Shown here piece by piece: positions 28,558-36,873 of a stretch of DNA of 64,000 bases. The position numbers and the translations under genes are program-made. The first letter of the stretch is position 1. Each line of letters opens with the position of its first letter. The notes under the pieces were generated by a model. It searched no databases, was not told where the DNA came from, and worked only from the letters and a program-made list of their open reading frames with translations. This DNA comes from Vagococcus acidifermentans (GTDB lineage Bacteria; Bacillota; Bacilli; Lactobacillales; Vagococcaceae): the NCBI RefSeq assembly GCF_003987655.1, contig NZ_NGKC01000001.1:372001-436000 (forward strand), in the 5' to 3' direction.

Positions 28558-29721
28558 TTAAAAAGCTTTGTCCAGGGCTTGCTTGATATCGCTAATGATG
28601 CTTTCGGGATGTTCCAGCCCTACGTAGAGTCGAATGTGGGAAGGGGAGAGGCCCCTTTCAGCTAACTTCTCCGAATTGTTTCCTTTGAAAGCCGGCAGAG
28701 CAAGGCTTTCAAAGCCGCCCCAGCTGACACCGATGGAGACAATCTCAAGAGCATTCACGAAATTTAATAATTTGTCGAAATCCTCTGTCGCCAAGTCAAT
28801 AGCCAGTAACGATCCGTATCCTGATAAATAGGTTTGTGACAAGGCTTGCTGTGTAGAGTTGCCGCAGTAAGGGTGGAAAATAGCGGCAATTCTGTCATCG
28901 TCTTTTATGCCGTCAATCACAGTCCGGACAGCCTCATCCAAATGCTTCATGCGGACCGGCAATGTTCTGAGCCCTCTCAAAGCAAGCCAGGAATTAAACG
29001 GGCTGATAGCTGCGCCAAGCGATTGGTGGCCGTGGGCAAAAATCTCATCCACCAAATCGTTACTCCCAATGACAGCGCCGCCGACTAAATCAGAATGTCC
29101 GCCGATGTATTTTGACAACGAATGTACAACTAAATCAATTCCGTGATTAAGCGGATTTTGGAAAATGGGCGATGCCCATGTGCCGTCGATCACAGTATAA
29201 ATATGGTTTGCTTTGGCGATGGCACTGATTACAGCTAAATCCAGCAGCTCAAATTTTTGCGATGACGGGCTCTCAAAATAGATCAATCTGGTATTGTCTT
29301 TGATATGTGACGCGATATCCTCGGTTGCAGCAAGGTCTACCCGGTCGCAAGTGACGCCGAACTTTTCCATATACTTTGCCAGTGCTACTGTCTCGCCGTA
29401 CACTGTGTTGGCCATCAGTACGTGGTCGCCGTGGCGAAGCAGGGTAAAGAATATCGCTGATATGGCCCCCATCCCGGAGGCAAACAACTTGCATTTTTCG
29501 CCGTTTTCCAATTGAGCCAGTTTTTTTTCTAATATTTCAGAGGTGGGATTTGTCCCCCTTGTGTAGACATAGTTGTTCTTCTCATCTTCGCTGACCGCGA
29601 TAAAATCATCGTAAGTCGGGTAATAAAAGGAAGACGTTTGTACAATCTCCGGCGACATAGGCACGTATTTTTTTGATGTATCTTTGACTATTTCACAGCA
29701 AATATCTTCTTTTTTTTTCAT
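28558..29721 (-). CDS. Cys/Met-metabolism PLP-dependent enzyme (cystathionine lyase-like)
   Basis: A 387-residue fold-type I PLP enzyme of the cystathionine gamma-synthase/lyase family. The cofactor lysine is K204 in HSLSKYIGGHSD. YVYTRGTNPTSEILEKKLAQ, FASGMGAISAIF and GVSWGGFESLALP are family segments. Members split C-S bonds (cystathionine, methionine, cysteine conjugates) or make them. The start at 29721 follows GAGGAAA. It is the second gene of an operon with a PTS IIC permease 13 nt upstream, an unusual pairing that suggests a sugar- or thio-conjugated substrate rather than routine methionine metabolism. The exact reaction cannot be given. Confidence 0.82.
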   Translation of the reverse strand: MKKKEDICCEIVKDTSKKYVPMSPEIVQTSSFYYPTYDDFIAVSEDEKNNYVYTRGTNPTSEILEKKLAQLENGEKCKLFASGMGAISAIFFTLLRHGDHVLMANTVYGETVALAKYMEKFGVTCDRVDLAATEDIASHIKDNTRLIYFESPSSQKFELLDLAVISAIAKANHIYTVIDGTWASPIFQNPLNHGIDLVVHSLSKYIGGHSDLVGGAVIGSNDLVDEIFAHGHQSLGAAISPFNSWLALRGLRTLPVRMKHLDEAVRTVIDGIKDDDRIAAIFHPYCGNSTQQALSQTYLSGYGSLLAIDLATEDFDKLLNFVNALEIVSIGVSWGGFESLALPAFKGNNSEKLAERGLSPSHIRLYVGLEHPESIISDIKQALDKAF

Positions 29722-29734
29722 TATTTCCTCATTC

Positions 29735-31042
29735 CTAGAGACTATCAACTGATTCGCTGAGTTCTTCTTTTTTGTATTGTCTGTCCAGTACTTTTACAAA
29801 CGGATAATAGATCAGTACTGAAATGATGACCGCAATGACCTGAGTGACTGCTCCTTGCCAATGAGACACAAGAAATCCGGAAAACAAGAAAGGTGTGGCC
29901 CACGGCGCCTGCACACCGGTGAACATAGGCATGAAGCCAATTGACATTGATAAATAGGCAATCAGAACAGCTGCAATCGGCGCGAGTGTGATTGGTATCA
30001 GCAAAAGCGGGTTGAAAATAACCGGCAGGCCAAAAATTATCGGTTCATTGATGTTGAAAATCGCAGGAACAATCGAAATTTTTGACATAGCTTTCAAACG
30101 TGAAGAACGGGCGATTAAAATCATACAAATGGCCAGTCCGATCGTTGACCCTGCCCCGCCCATCGTTGCAAATTGGTCCAACATTTGAACAGTGCCGAAG
30201 TTGCCGTTTTCGAAGGACAACTGGCCGATATCTGCCAGTGCCTGGTTTTTATCTGCATTTGCATATAAAATCGGGTACAGCATGGAGTTGATGACCGTCG
30301 GATGGATACCGAACCACCACAACAGCCCGTTCAACCCGGCAACAACAATGATAGCCCACGGTGCACCGACAAGTCCTTGCAGAGGTCCTTGAATAATAGA
30401 GTAAATCAATTGCGGGAATGAGCCTGAAACAGCTGTCCCCACACCGTTGATGATTAATGCAGCCAGAGCGATAAAAAATCCGGGGATCAGTGCACTGAAA
30501 GCTTTGCTGACCATTGTAGGCACACTTTCAGGCATTTTAATGGTGATGTTCTTCTTGACACAGAACCGTGTGATTTCCACTGAAATAATTGACATGATAA
30601 TGGCAGTGATAACGCCCTGGGTGCCCAGCCAGTCAAAGGACAGCACTTTTGTGACCAGCTCGCCTGCTTCGGTTTGCACCGTTTTTGGCAAAACAATTAC
30701 ATAAGAGACGATTCCTAAAATCATTGAGGTCAATTTATCCATGTTATAACTTTCTGCCAGTTTGTAAGACATCGTTCCGGCAAACATGAGTCCCATCATA
30801 TTAAATGTCGCCCGGTATGCCGGCGAAATGTAGTCTACCCAGTTTTCTCCAAAGGTATTTGCCATGAATTCGGCATAGCCGGGAACTGGGAAATCAGTAA
30901 TTAACATGAAGATCGAGCCGATAATCGTTAGGGGCATAATAGCAAAAAAACCATTTCTAAGTGCTTGGAAATAACGTAAATCAGTTACTTTTGACACTTT
31001 TGGAACCAAATTTGACTCTACCCAAACAGTTAGTTTATCCAT
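29735..31042 (-). CDS. PTS lactose/cellobiose-family EIIC permease
   Basis: A 435-residue membrane permease of the CelB/LicC type. Family regions: LRYFQALRNGFFAIMPLTII near residue 22, LLWWFGIHPTVINSMLYPIL near 240, GGAGSTIGLAICM and IFNINEPIIFGLPVIFNPLL near 335. No IIA or IIB gene lies beside it, so it must borrow phosphocarriers encoded elsewhere. ATG 31042 follows GGAGG. The operon continues into the PLP enzyme. Sugar specificity is unknown; in this family beta-glucosides and chitobiose are common. Confidence 0.92.
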   Translation of the reverse strand: MDKLTVWVESNLVPKVSKVTDLRYFQALRNGFFAIMPLTIIGSIFMLITDFPVPGYAEFMANTFGENWVDYISPAYRATFNMMGLMFAGTMSYKLAESYNMDKLTSMILGIVSYVIVLPKTVQTEAGELVTKVLSFDWLGTQGVITAIIMSIISVEITRFCVKKNITIKMPESVPTMVSKAFSALIPGFFIALAALIINGVGTAVSGSFPQLIYSIIQGPLQGLVGAPWAIIVVAGLNGLLWWFGIHPTVINSMLYPILYANADKNQALADIGQLSFENGNFGTVQMLDQFATMGGAGSTIGLAICMILIARSSRLKAMSKISIVPAIFNINEPIIFGLPVIFNPLLLIPITLAPIAAVLIAYLSMSIGFMPMFTGVQAPWATPFLFSGFLVSHWQGAVTQVIAVIISVLIYYPFVKVLDRQYKKEELSESVDSL

Positions 31043-31077
31043 TTTTCATTCCTCCATTTTTGTTATTGTTACCTTTT

Positions 31078-31114
31078 ATAGTAATTATCTCATCAATGAA
31101 AGTAAACGCTTAAA
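31078..31114 (-). promoter_or_regulatory. PTS-PLP operon promoter overlapped by a cre-like box
   Basis: Reading leftwards, TTTACT (31106-31101) and TACTAT (31083-31078) with a 17-bp spacer. The plus-strand sequence AGTAAACGCTTAAA (31101-31114) covers the -35 and resembles a CcpA cre site, which would give catabolite repression. Confidence 0.55.
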
Positions 31115-31132
31115 AAACGTTCTGTTACGATG

Positions 31133-31180
31133 TTTCAAAAAAATGCGCAATAATGTAAGATAGTAATGAAACAATGTTTC
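31133..31180 (+). promoter_or_regulatory. rpiR-type gene promoter and palindromic operator
   Basis: TTTCAA (31133-31138) and TAAGAT (31156-31161) with a 17-bp spacer, followed at once by the palindrome GAAAC-AAT-GTTTC (31168-31180) between the -10 and the ribosome site. A second TGTTTC half-site lies at 31131-31136. The palindrome is a likely autoregulatory operator. Confidence 0.55.
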
Positions 31181-31198
31181 GTAAAAAGGAGACCATAC

Positions 31199-32047
31199 AT
31201 GAATATTCTTGATTTTTTAGCACAACACGATACATTTACGTATAGTGAGCAAGTGATAAAAGAATACATTTTGTCAGACACTGAGACGGTGCTGCACTTG
31301 TCGATTTATGAGTTGGCTGAACGGACACATTCATCTCCTTCGACAATCGTACGCTTGTGTAAAAAGTGCGGTGTCAAAGGTTATCAGGAATTTAAAATCG
31401 TGCTTGCCCGTGATTTTGAGGAATATTTACGGCGTGTCGCCAAAATCGATGCGAATATGCCGTTTGACCCCAAAGATACTGATTTGATGATTTCAACCAA
31501 AATCGCTCGGTTGACCAGCGAAACTGTTGGTGAAACCCAGCGCCTTTTAACGACCAGAACACTAAATCATTGTGTCGACTTGATTGTTTCAGCCCGTGAA
31601 GTCACCGCAATCGGTGTCAGCGACTGTTTTTTGCGGTTAAAAGACTTCCAGTTGAAATTGTTGCGGATTAATAAGTTTGTCCGGCTGATTGATTTTCAGG
31701 CAGAGCAATTTTTCTTAGCAAACTACTCAACGCCTCAAGATGTTGCCATTTTGGTTTCGTACAGCGGGAAGACGGCTGAAATCGTCAATGATGCACGCCA
31801 CCTGCATAAAAACGGCACACCGATTATTGCCATTACCTCGGCTGGCGACAGTCCGTTAGCAGCGTATGCGACAGAAGTACTGCTTTTGCCGAATAAAGAA
31901 CAGTCGAACATAAAAGTTTCGAATTTTTCTTCGCAGATTGCTATTGAATATATATTGAATGTCCTTTATTCTTGTGTGTTCAACCGTAATTTTGACAACA
32001 ATTACCATAATCAGAAAGATACGCCTATTTCACGCTTTGAGTTTTAG
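31199..32047 (+). CDS. RpiR-family regulator with SIS domain
   Basis: A 282-residue regulator: N-terminal HTH_6 domain (about 1-75, with SIYELAERTHSSPSTIVRLC) and C-terminal SIS domain (about 115-245, with VAILVSYSGKTAEIVNDA and PIIAITSAGDSPLAAYA) that binds a phosphosugar. It is divergent from the PTS IIC/PLP-enzyme operon and probably controls it. ATG 31199 follows AAAAGGAG; the longer frame (31166) runs over the operator. The mannitol cluster begins right after its stop codon without a visible terminator, so read-through is possible. Confidence 0.9.
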   Translation: MNILDFLAQHDTFTYSEQVIKEYILSDTETVLHLSIYELAERTHSSPSTIVRLCKKCGVKGYQEFKIVLARDFEEYLRRVAKIDANMPFDPKDTDLMISTKIARLTSETVGETQRLLTTRTLNHCVDLIVSAREVTAIGVSDCFLRLKDFQLKLLRINKFVRLIDFQAEQFFLANYSTPQDVAILVSYSGKTAEIVNDARHLHKNGTPIIAITSAGDSPLAAYATEVLLLPNKEQSNIKVSNFSSQIAIEYILNVLYSCVFNRNFDNNYHNQKDTPISRFEF

Positions 32048-32080
32048 GTGTCAATAAAGGAAGGAGTACCCCATCAACCC

Positions 32081-32407
32081 ATGATAGAAAGCAGGATGCC
32101 TGTGTCAACAGAAAAAATCAAACAAATCGTCGTGGTGTGTTATTCGGGTATGGCGACCAGTGCTATGGGGGCAAGCATATTGAGCCGGCTGTGCAAAGAG
32201 GCGGGAGTCGACTTGCCTATCCATTACCAGTCTGTCTGGCAGGTGGACGATGACGAAGGATTGCTGGTCGTTACCCAGCCGGAGCTGATGCAACTGGCAC
32301 ATGAGCGGCTGCCTAAGGCGCAGACCTATGTTGTTGCGAACGGGTTGGATTATGCCGGCTACGCGGCGCTTGCTGCCATGCTCAGCTGTCCGCAGACGGA
32401 AAGTTGA
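32081..32407 (+). CDS. Stand-alone EIIB(Mtl)-like protein
   Basis: A small protein of about 108 residues whose core VVVCYSGMATSAMGASILSR matches the phosphorylation loop of mannitol EIIB domains (ACDAGMGSSAMGASILRKK in the mtlA product of this operon) and keeps the active cysteine. The remainder (LLVVTQPELMQLAHERLP) also aligns with EIIB. The start is uncertain: ATG 32081 lies 14 nt after AAGGAG; ATG 32096 and GTG 32102 are alternatives, and the frame opens at GTG 32048. It sits just upstream of mtlR. A role in phosphorylating mannitol or in signalling to MtlR is possible; neither is shown. Confidence 0.7.
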   Translation: MIESRMPVSTEKIKQIVVVCYSGMATSAMGASILSRLCKEAGVDLPIHYQSVWQVDDDEGLLVVTQPELMQLAHERLPKAQTYVVANGLDYAGYAALAAMLSCPQTES

Positions 32408-32442
32408 CGACAAGAAAGAAGCTAATGGAAGGAGGATGACCA

Positions 32443-34476
32443 GTGTTTTTGTCACCAAGAGAAATAGAATTACTGACTGAACTGATGACAAGTTCAGCCC
32501 CCGTTTCTGTCAATAAAATGATGAATCTGCTAAAAGTCAGCCGGCGGACAGTCTACCGCGAACTTGAGAATCTGGAACACTCTTTGCAGGCGGTGGGTGC
32601 GGAACTGCAAAAAGTGTCGCGGGGGAAATATGTGCTTGCAGCCGACGAGGCAGCCTGGCAGACGATTCAGGCGGCAATAACGGGTGAAGAAAGCTATGAG
32701 TTATCTGCGGTTGAACGTCAGCACGCAATTTTATTGGAATTGTTAACAGGGACTGCACCGCTTAGTATGCAGTATTTTGCCGATACATATATGGTCAGCA
32801 GTACCACGTTTTACGGCGATATCAAACAGTTGGAAGCCAGTCTGCTTCAGCTGCCGCTGTCCATCAGCCGGAATATGGGGTATGAGCTGGTCGGACCGGA
32901 AAAATACCGCCGGCTGCTGCAGGCGAATATATTAGGTATTGAAGTTAATGAATACCAGTTTTTCCATCTGGACCAAATGGACGAACAGGACAACTTTTTT
33001 TTCAGGTTCATCGACCAAGGGCATCTGCTCTTTGCCAAGAGTCTTATTTTGGAAGATGTGTCTGTCCTGTTTCCGGCATTAAGCGACCGCAAACTGGAAT
33101 TTTTAATATTGATGCTGGCAATTGCCATGACACGTGTGTCTCAGGGATTCGTACTGCCGGAAGACAGTCTGGCGGTCCATGCGAACAAAGAGCTGTTGAA
33201 TACGTCCAAGCAACTGTTTGCCAAAGTCGCCCAAGAAACCAAACTATTGTATCCCATCAGTGAAATCGTGTTTTTTGCCAGTCTGCTGAGCGGGTTTTCC
33301 AGTTCGTTCGATCAGGATTTTCTGGACGAGCGCTTTGATTCTCATCTGGCTTATTTAGTGAAACAACTGATCGGGCTGGTCAGCCAAGAAACCGACGTAA
33401 ACTTTTTTGAAGATGCCAACCTCTATAAAATGTTGTTGACGCATCTTTCCGGCGTTTTCTCGCGGACTGCTTTGCAAGGTACGGAACTGGCCAATCCTAT
33501 TCTGGAACGGATTATGGAGCAATATGCAGAAATCGCCGATGCCATCCGCTTGTCGCTGCCGAAAGTTTTTGATGACAAGCAGTTGTCGGAAGAGGAAATT
33601 GCATACATGGTACTGCATTTTGCCAACTCCCTTGAACGCAGTCCTGTTACGATGGAAATCGACATTGCCGGCATTTCCCCCAGCGGGTTGGCATCCACCA
33701 GCATGCTGGAGATGCGGCTGCGCAGATATTTCCCGTTTATTAATACCATTCATTTTTTCCGGATTGCTGATTTGGGAAAAATCGATTTGGAAAATACTTA
33801 TGATTTGATTATTTCAACGTCGCTTTTACCTGGATACACAGGGAAATACAAACTGGTGTCGCCGCTATTGCTTGATGATGAGCTGAAACAGTTAAAAGAT
33901 GAATTCAAAAAAATCCGCCACCAAAAAACGACCGCTTTGAATCAGCCGAAAAAACAAGACGTTTCAGAAGACAGCTACGAAGAAGTGCTGGCTGTCATCG
34001 AAGCCATCAATGGTCTGCTGGCCCGCTTTTTTGTCGCGAAACTTAAAAACACGCAAGATGTGGCAGACACAGTGTCGCTGGTAGTTGAGGCGCTGCCCGA
34101 GTCAGTCGTCTCAGACAGGCAGACCGTGCAGGAAAAGCTGCTTGACCGGTATCGTCAGGCGCCGATCGGTATTCCCGATACGAACATGGCGCTGTTCCAC
34201 GCATCGACCGACGCCGTCACTTTGCCTTGTTTCTGCGTGTTCGATTTGGAAGTACCGCTGACAATCAACGGGATGGACAAACAGCCGATGGACCTGACGC
34301 GCATGCTGGTCATGCTGGCCCCGTCCCCGGTAGATGAAAAGACAAGTGTCATCTTGGGCAAAATCAGCGGGTCGATTATTATGAATGATTTAAACCTTGA
34401 AATTTTTAACTCAGGCAACTCCGCAATCATGTATCAGTTGTTGTCCTCTCTCCTGATTGAAGAAGTAAAAAAATAG
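32443..34476 (+). CDS. mtlR: MtlR-type PRD transcriptional activator
   Basis: A 677-residue activator of the mannitol genes. Domains in order: helix-turn-helix pair (about 1-130, with VNKMMNLLKVSRRTVYRELE), two PRDs (about 190-400, PRD2 containing THLSG and MVLHFANSLERSP), an EIIB-like domain lacking the active cysteine (about 405-490) and a C-terminal EIIA(Mtl)-like domain with H586 in GIPDTNMALFHAS. In MtlR proteins phosphorylation of these domains by PTS proteins decides activity. The GTG start at 32443 follows GGAGG by 7 nt. Directly upstream of mtlAFD on the same strand, separated by a terminator. Confidence 0.92.
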   Translation: MFLSPREIELLTELMTSSAPVSVNKMMNLLKVSRRTVYRELENLEHSLQAVGAELQKVSRGKYVLAADEAAWQTIQAAITGEESYELSAVERQHAILLELLTGTAPLSMQYFADTYMVSSTTFYGDIKQLEASLLQLPLSISRNMGYELVGPEKYRRLLQANILGIEVNEYQFFHLDQMDEQDNFFFRFIDQGHLLFAKSLILEDVSVLFPALSDRKLEFLILMLAIAMTRVSQGFVLPEDSLAVHANKELLNTSKQLFAKVAQETKLLYPISEIVFFASLLSGFSSSFDQDFLDERFDSHLAYLVKQLIGLVSQETDVNFFEDANLYKMLLTHLSGVFSRTALQGTELANPILERIMEQYAEIADAIRLSLPKVFDDKQLSEEEIAYMVLHFANSLERSPVTMEIDIAGISPSGLASTSMLEMRLRRYFPFINTIHFFRIADLGKIDLENTYDLIISTSLLPGYTGKYKLVSPLLLDDELKQLKDEFKKIRHQKTTALNQPKKQDVSEDSYEEVLAVIEAINGLLARFFVAKLKNTQDVADTVSLVVEALPESVVSDRQTVQEKLLDRYRQAPIGIPDTNMALFHASTDAVTLPCFCVFDLEVPLTINGMDKQPMDLTRMLVMLAPSPVDEKTSVILGKISGSIIMNDLNLEIFNSGNSAIMYQLLSSLLIEEVKK

Positions 34477-34504
34477 CCTGCTGGTAGTCTGAAAGCAGTA
34501 GCAT

Positions 34505-34538
34505 AAATAAGCCGCCGCCGAAAATCGGCGGCTTATTT
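34505..34538 (+). terminator. Terminator between mtlR and mtlA
   Basis: Thirteen-bp stem AAATAAGCCGCCG / CGGCGGCTTATTT (34505-34517, 34526-34538). It probably uncouples mtlR from mtlAFD transcription. Confidence 0.75.
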
Positions 34539-34550
34539 GCATTGTCAAGT

Positions 34551-34574
34551 TTTGGCACAAATGAATGTGCCAAA
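34551..34574. promoter_or_regulatory. MtlR operator
   Basis: TTTGGCACA (34551-34559) and TGTGCCAAA (34566-34574) are perfect 9-bp inverted arms with a 6-nt spacer. The half-sites match the TTGnCACA/TGTGnCAA sequences described for MtlR in Bacillaceae, from memory. A third half-like GTGCCAC follows (34575-34581). Its right arm covers the -35 position of the mtlA promoter, as expected for an activator. Confidence 0.75.
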
Positions 34575-34588
34575 GTGCCACTTTTATA

Positions 34589-34616
34589 ACTTATAGTAAG
34601 CGGCTACACTATAAGT
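34589..34616. promoter_or_regulatory. Inverted repeat overlapping the mtlA -10
   Basis: ACTTATAGT (34589-34597) and ACTATAAGT (34608-34616) are perfect 9-bp arms around a 10-nt spacer. The left arm contains the likely -10 TATAGT (34592-34597). There is no recognisable -35, so transcription should depend on MtlR. The repeat may be a second protein site or the first hairpin of the mRNA. Confidence 0.55.
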
Positions 34617-34644
34617 GCAACGATTATGAAAGGAGAAAATGATT

Positions 34645-36408
34645 ATGGAACAAAATGTACAAACGTCGTCTGCGTCCCTTAAATCAAAAGTGCAGCGCTT
34701 TGGCAGTACTCTGTCAAGTATGATCATGCCGAATATCGGGGCATTGATTGCATGGGGTGTTCTGACCATGCTCTTTATTCCCGACGGGTATTTGCCGAAT
34801 GAGTCTTTTGCTACGATGGTCGGTCCAATGCTCAATTATTTGATTCCGCTGTTGATTGGCTATACAGGAGGAAAAATCATCGGCGGTGACCGGGGATCAG
34901 TGGTCGGTGCGATTGCGACGATGGGTGTGATTGTCGGGACAGACATTCCAATGATGTTGGGTGCCATGATTATGGGACCGCTTGGCGGGTTTGTGATTAA
35001 AAAATTCGACCAAGTGTTTCAGCATAGAATCAGAGCAGGTTTTGAAATGCTTGTCAACAATTTCTCGGCGGGGCTGATAGGTTTTGCACTGGCATTACTG
35101 GGCTTCAGTGCGATTGGTCCGGTTGTTGACACGTTGACACAGGCGATGGCAAATGGTGTGGAACTTATATTAAATGCACATTTGATTCCGCTGGCTAATA
35201 TTTTTATCGAGCCGGCTAAAATATTATTCTTAAATAATGCCATCAATCACGGTATTTTGACACCTCTCGGAACAGAACAAGCACTGGAAACCGGAAAATC
35301 GATTTTGTTTCTGCTGGAAGCCAATCCGGGACCGGGCTTGGGCGTTTTACTGGCGTTCTCGCTGTTTGGTAAAGGTTCGGCTAAAGCATCGGCACCCGGC
35401 TCGATTATTATTCACTTCCTAGGCGGGATTCACGAGATTTATTTTCCTTACGTGATGATGAAACCGGCTCTGTTTTTAGCGGTGATTGCTGGTGGTGTGA
35501 CAGGCAGTTTTACGCTGCAAGCGTTAGGCGGCGGTTTGAAAGCACCGGCATCGCCCGGCTCGATTATTGCGGTCTTGGCGATGTCGCCGATGGGCACACA
35601 CTTGCCGGTCATTATCGGTGTTGCGGCAGCGACGCTGGTGTCGTTTGCGGTTGCGGCATTCATTTTGAAATCAGACAAACAGACAGTAGCAGACACATTT
35701 GAGGAAAGCGTGCAGGCTGTACAGCAGGCAAAAGCTGAATCGAAAGGTGTATCAGCGCCGGCCGTCACAGACATCACGGGCATCAAACACATTGTCTTCG
35801 CATGCGATGCAGGAATGGGTTCCAGTGCCATGGGGGCTTCTATTCTCAGGAAGAAAGTGGAAGCAGCCGGTCTGAGCCAAGATGTGACCAATAAATCAAT
35901 CAATAACTTGAGTAATGACAGCGATACACTGGTCGTCACCCAAATCGAGCTGCAGGAAAGAGCGAAGCAAAAAGCTCCTAACGCCCAATTTGTGGCGGTG
36001 GAAAACTTTTTGAACTCGCCGAAATATGATGACATCATCGCTACATTATCCGGAAGTGCTGAAGCAAGCAGCAAAGAGGACCCGCTACAACAGAAGCAGC
36101 GCCTTGCGATAGATGAGCTGGACCATGTGTTGAACGTCGTCTTTGTTCATGATGAGAAAGCCGGGTCTGCAACAATGGGCAAAAAAGTGTTTGAAGATGT
36201 GCTAGCGAAAGAAAAGCTTGCCGTCAATGTGACTAAAAGCCCGCTGGCGCAGTTTCGGGGAGACGCGCAGACACTTGTCATTACAAGGACTGATTTGGCA
36301 GAAGAAGTACGCCAAGCCGCTCCCGAAGCAATCGTCGTCCCGACGGATAATTTGCTGGATGCCAAACTATATGAAGCGATAGCCGACAAACTGAAGCTGT
36401 CACGCTAG
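34645..36408 (+). CDS. mtlA: PTS mannitol EIICB transporter with an extra C-terminal EIIB-like domain
   Basis: A 587-residue membrane transporter that takes up mannitol as mannitol-1-phosphate. IIC covers about 1-340 (start RFGSTLSSMIMPNIGALIAW; GGIHEIYFPYVMMKPALFLA). A first EIIB domain at about 378-475 has the phosphorylated C387 in IVFACDAGMGSSAMG. A second, similar domain at about 490-587 reads VVFVHDEKAGSATMGKKVFE, with H502 where the cysteine should be, so it cannot be phosphorylated in the usual way. ATG 34645 has better spacing to AGGAG than ATG 34639. EIIA is the separate mtlF. Confidence 0.92.
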   Translation: MEQNVQTSSASLKSKVQRFGSTLSSMIMPNIGALIAWGVLTMLFIPDGYLPNESFATMVGPMLNYLIPLLIGYTGGKIIGGDRGSVVGAIATMGVIVGTDIPMMLGAMIMGPLGGFVIKKFDQVFQHRIRAGFEMLVNNFSAGLIGFALALLGFSAIGPVVDTLTQAMANGVELILNAHLIPLANIFIEPAKILFLNNAINHGILTPLGTEQALETGKSILFLLEANPGPGLGVLLAFSLFGKGSAKASAPGSIIIHFLGGIHEIYFPYVMMKPALFLAVIAGGVTGSFTLQALGGGLKAPASPGSIIAVLAMSPMGTHLPVIIGVAAATLVSFAVAAFILKSDKQTVADTFEESVQAVQQAKAESKGVSAPAVTDITGIKHIVFACDAGMGSSAMGASILRKKVEAAGLSQDVTNKSINNLSNDSDTLVVTQIELQERAKQKAPNAQFVAVENFLNSPKYDDIIATLSGSAEASSKEDPLQQKQRLAIDELDHVLNVVFVHDEKAGSATMGKKVFEDVLAKEKLAVNVTKSPLAQFRGDAQTLVITRTDLAEEVRQAAPEAIVVPTDNLLDAKLYEAIADKLKLSR

Positions 36409-36423
36409 AAAGGATGAGCATTC

Positions 36424-36861
36424 ATGGAATTGTTAACAGAAGATATGATTGAGCTGAATCAGCATTTCGCAACCAAAGATGAAGCGATTCGTTTTTGCGG
36501 CGAAAAGCTGGTGGCAGCCGGCTGTGTCGAAAGAGATTACATTGATGCAATGCTTGCCAGAGAAGAGCTGTTGTCCGTGTACATGGGGAATTTTATCGCG
36601 ATTCCCCACGGCACGGATGAAGCGAAACATCTGGTCAAAAAGTCAGGTATTTGCGTGGTACAAGTGCCCGATGGTGTCAATTTCGGTACAGCAGAAGAAG
36701 AAAAAATCGCCACAGTACTTTTCGGCATTGCCGGGGTCGGCGACGACCATCTCCAGCTGATACAGCAAATCGCCTTGTATTGCAGTGATGTGGAGAATGT
36801 CGTTTATTTAGCAGATGCGCAGACAAAATCTGACATCATCGCCAGACTTGCCAGCGTGTAA
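36424..36861 (+). CDS. mtlF: PTS mannitol EIIA component
   Basis: A 145-residue cytoplasmic phosphocarrier that feeds the MtlA EIIB domain. Phosphorylated H62 lies in [16 protein letters not shown]. The fold is the fructose/mannitol EIIA type. AAAGGATG upstream serves as ribosome site; 15 nt after mtlA and 12 nt before mtlD. Confidence 0.95.
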   Translation: MELLTEDMIELNQHFATKDEAIRFCGEKLVAAGCVERDYIDAMLAREELLSVYMGNFIAIPHGTDEAKHLVKKSGICVVQVPDGVNFGTAEEEKIATVLFGIAGVGDDHLQLIQQIALYCSDVENVVYLADAQTKSDIIARLASV

Positions 36862-36873
36862 GGAGGATGGAAA

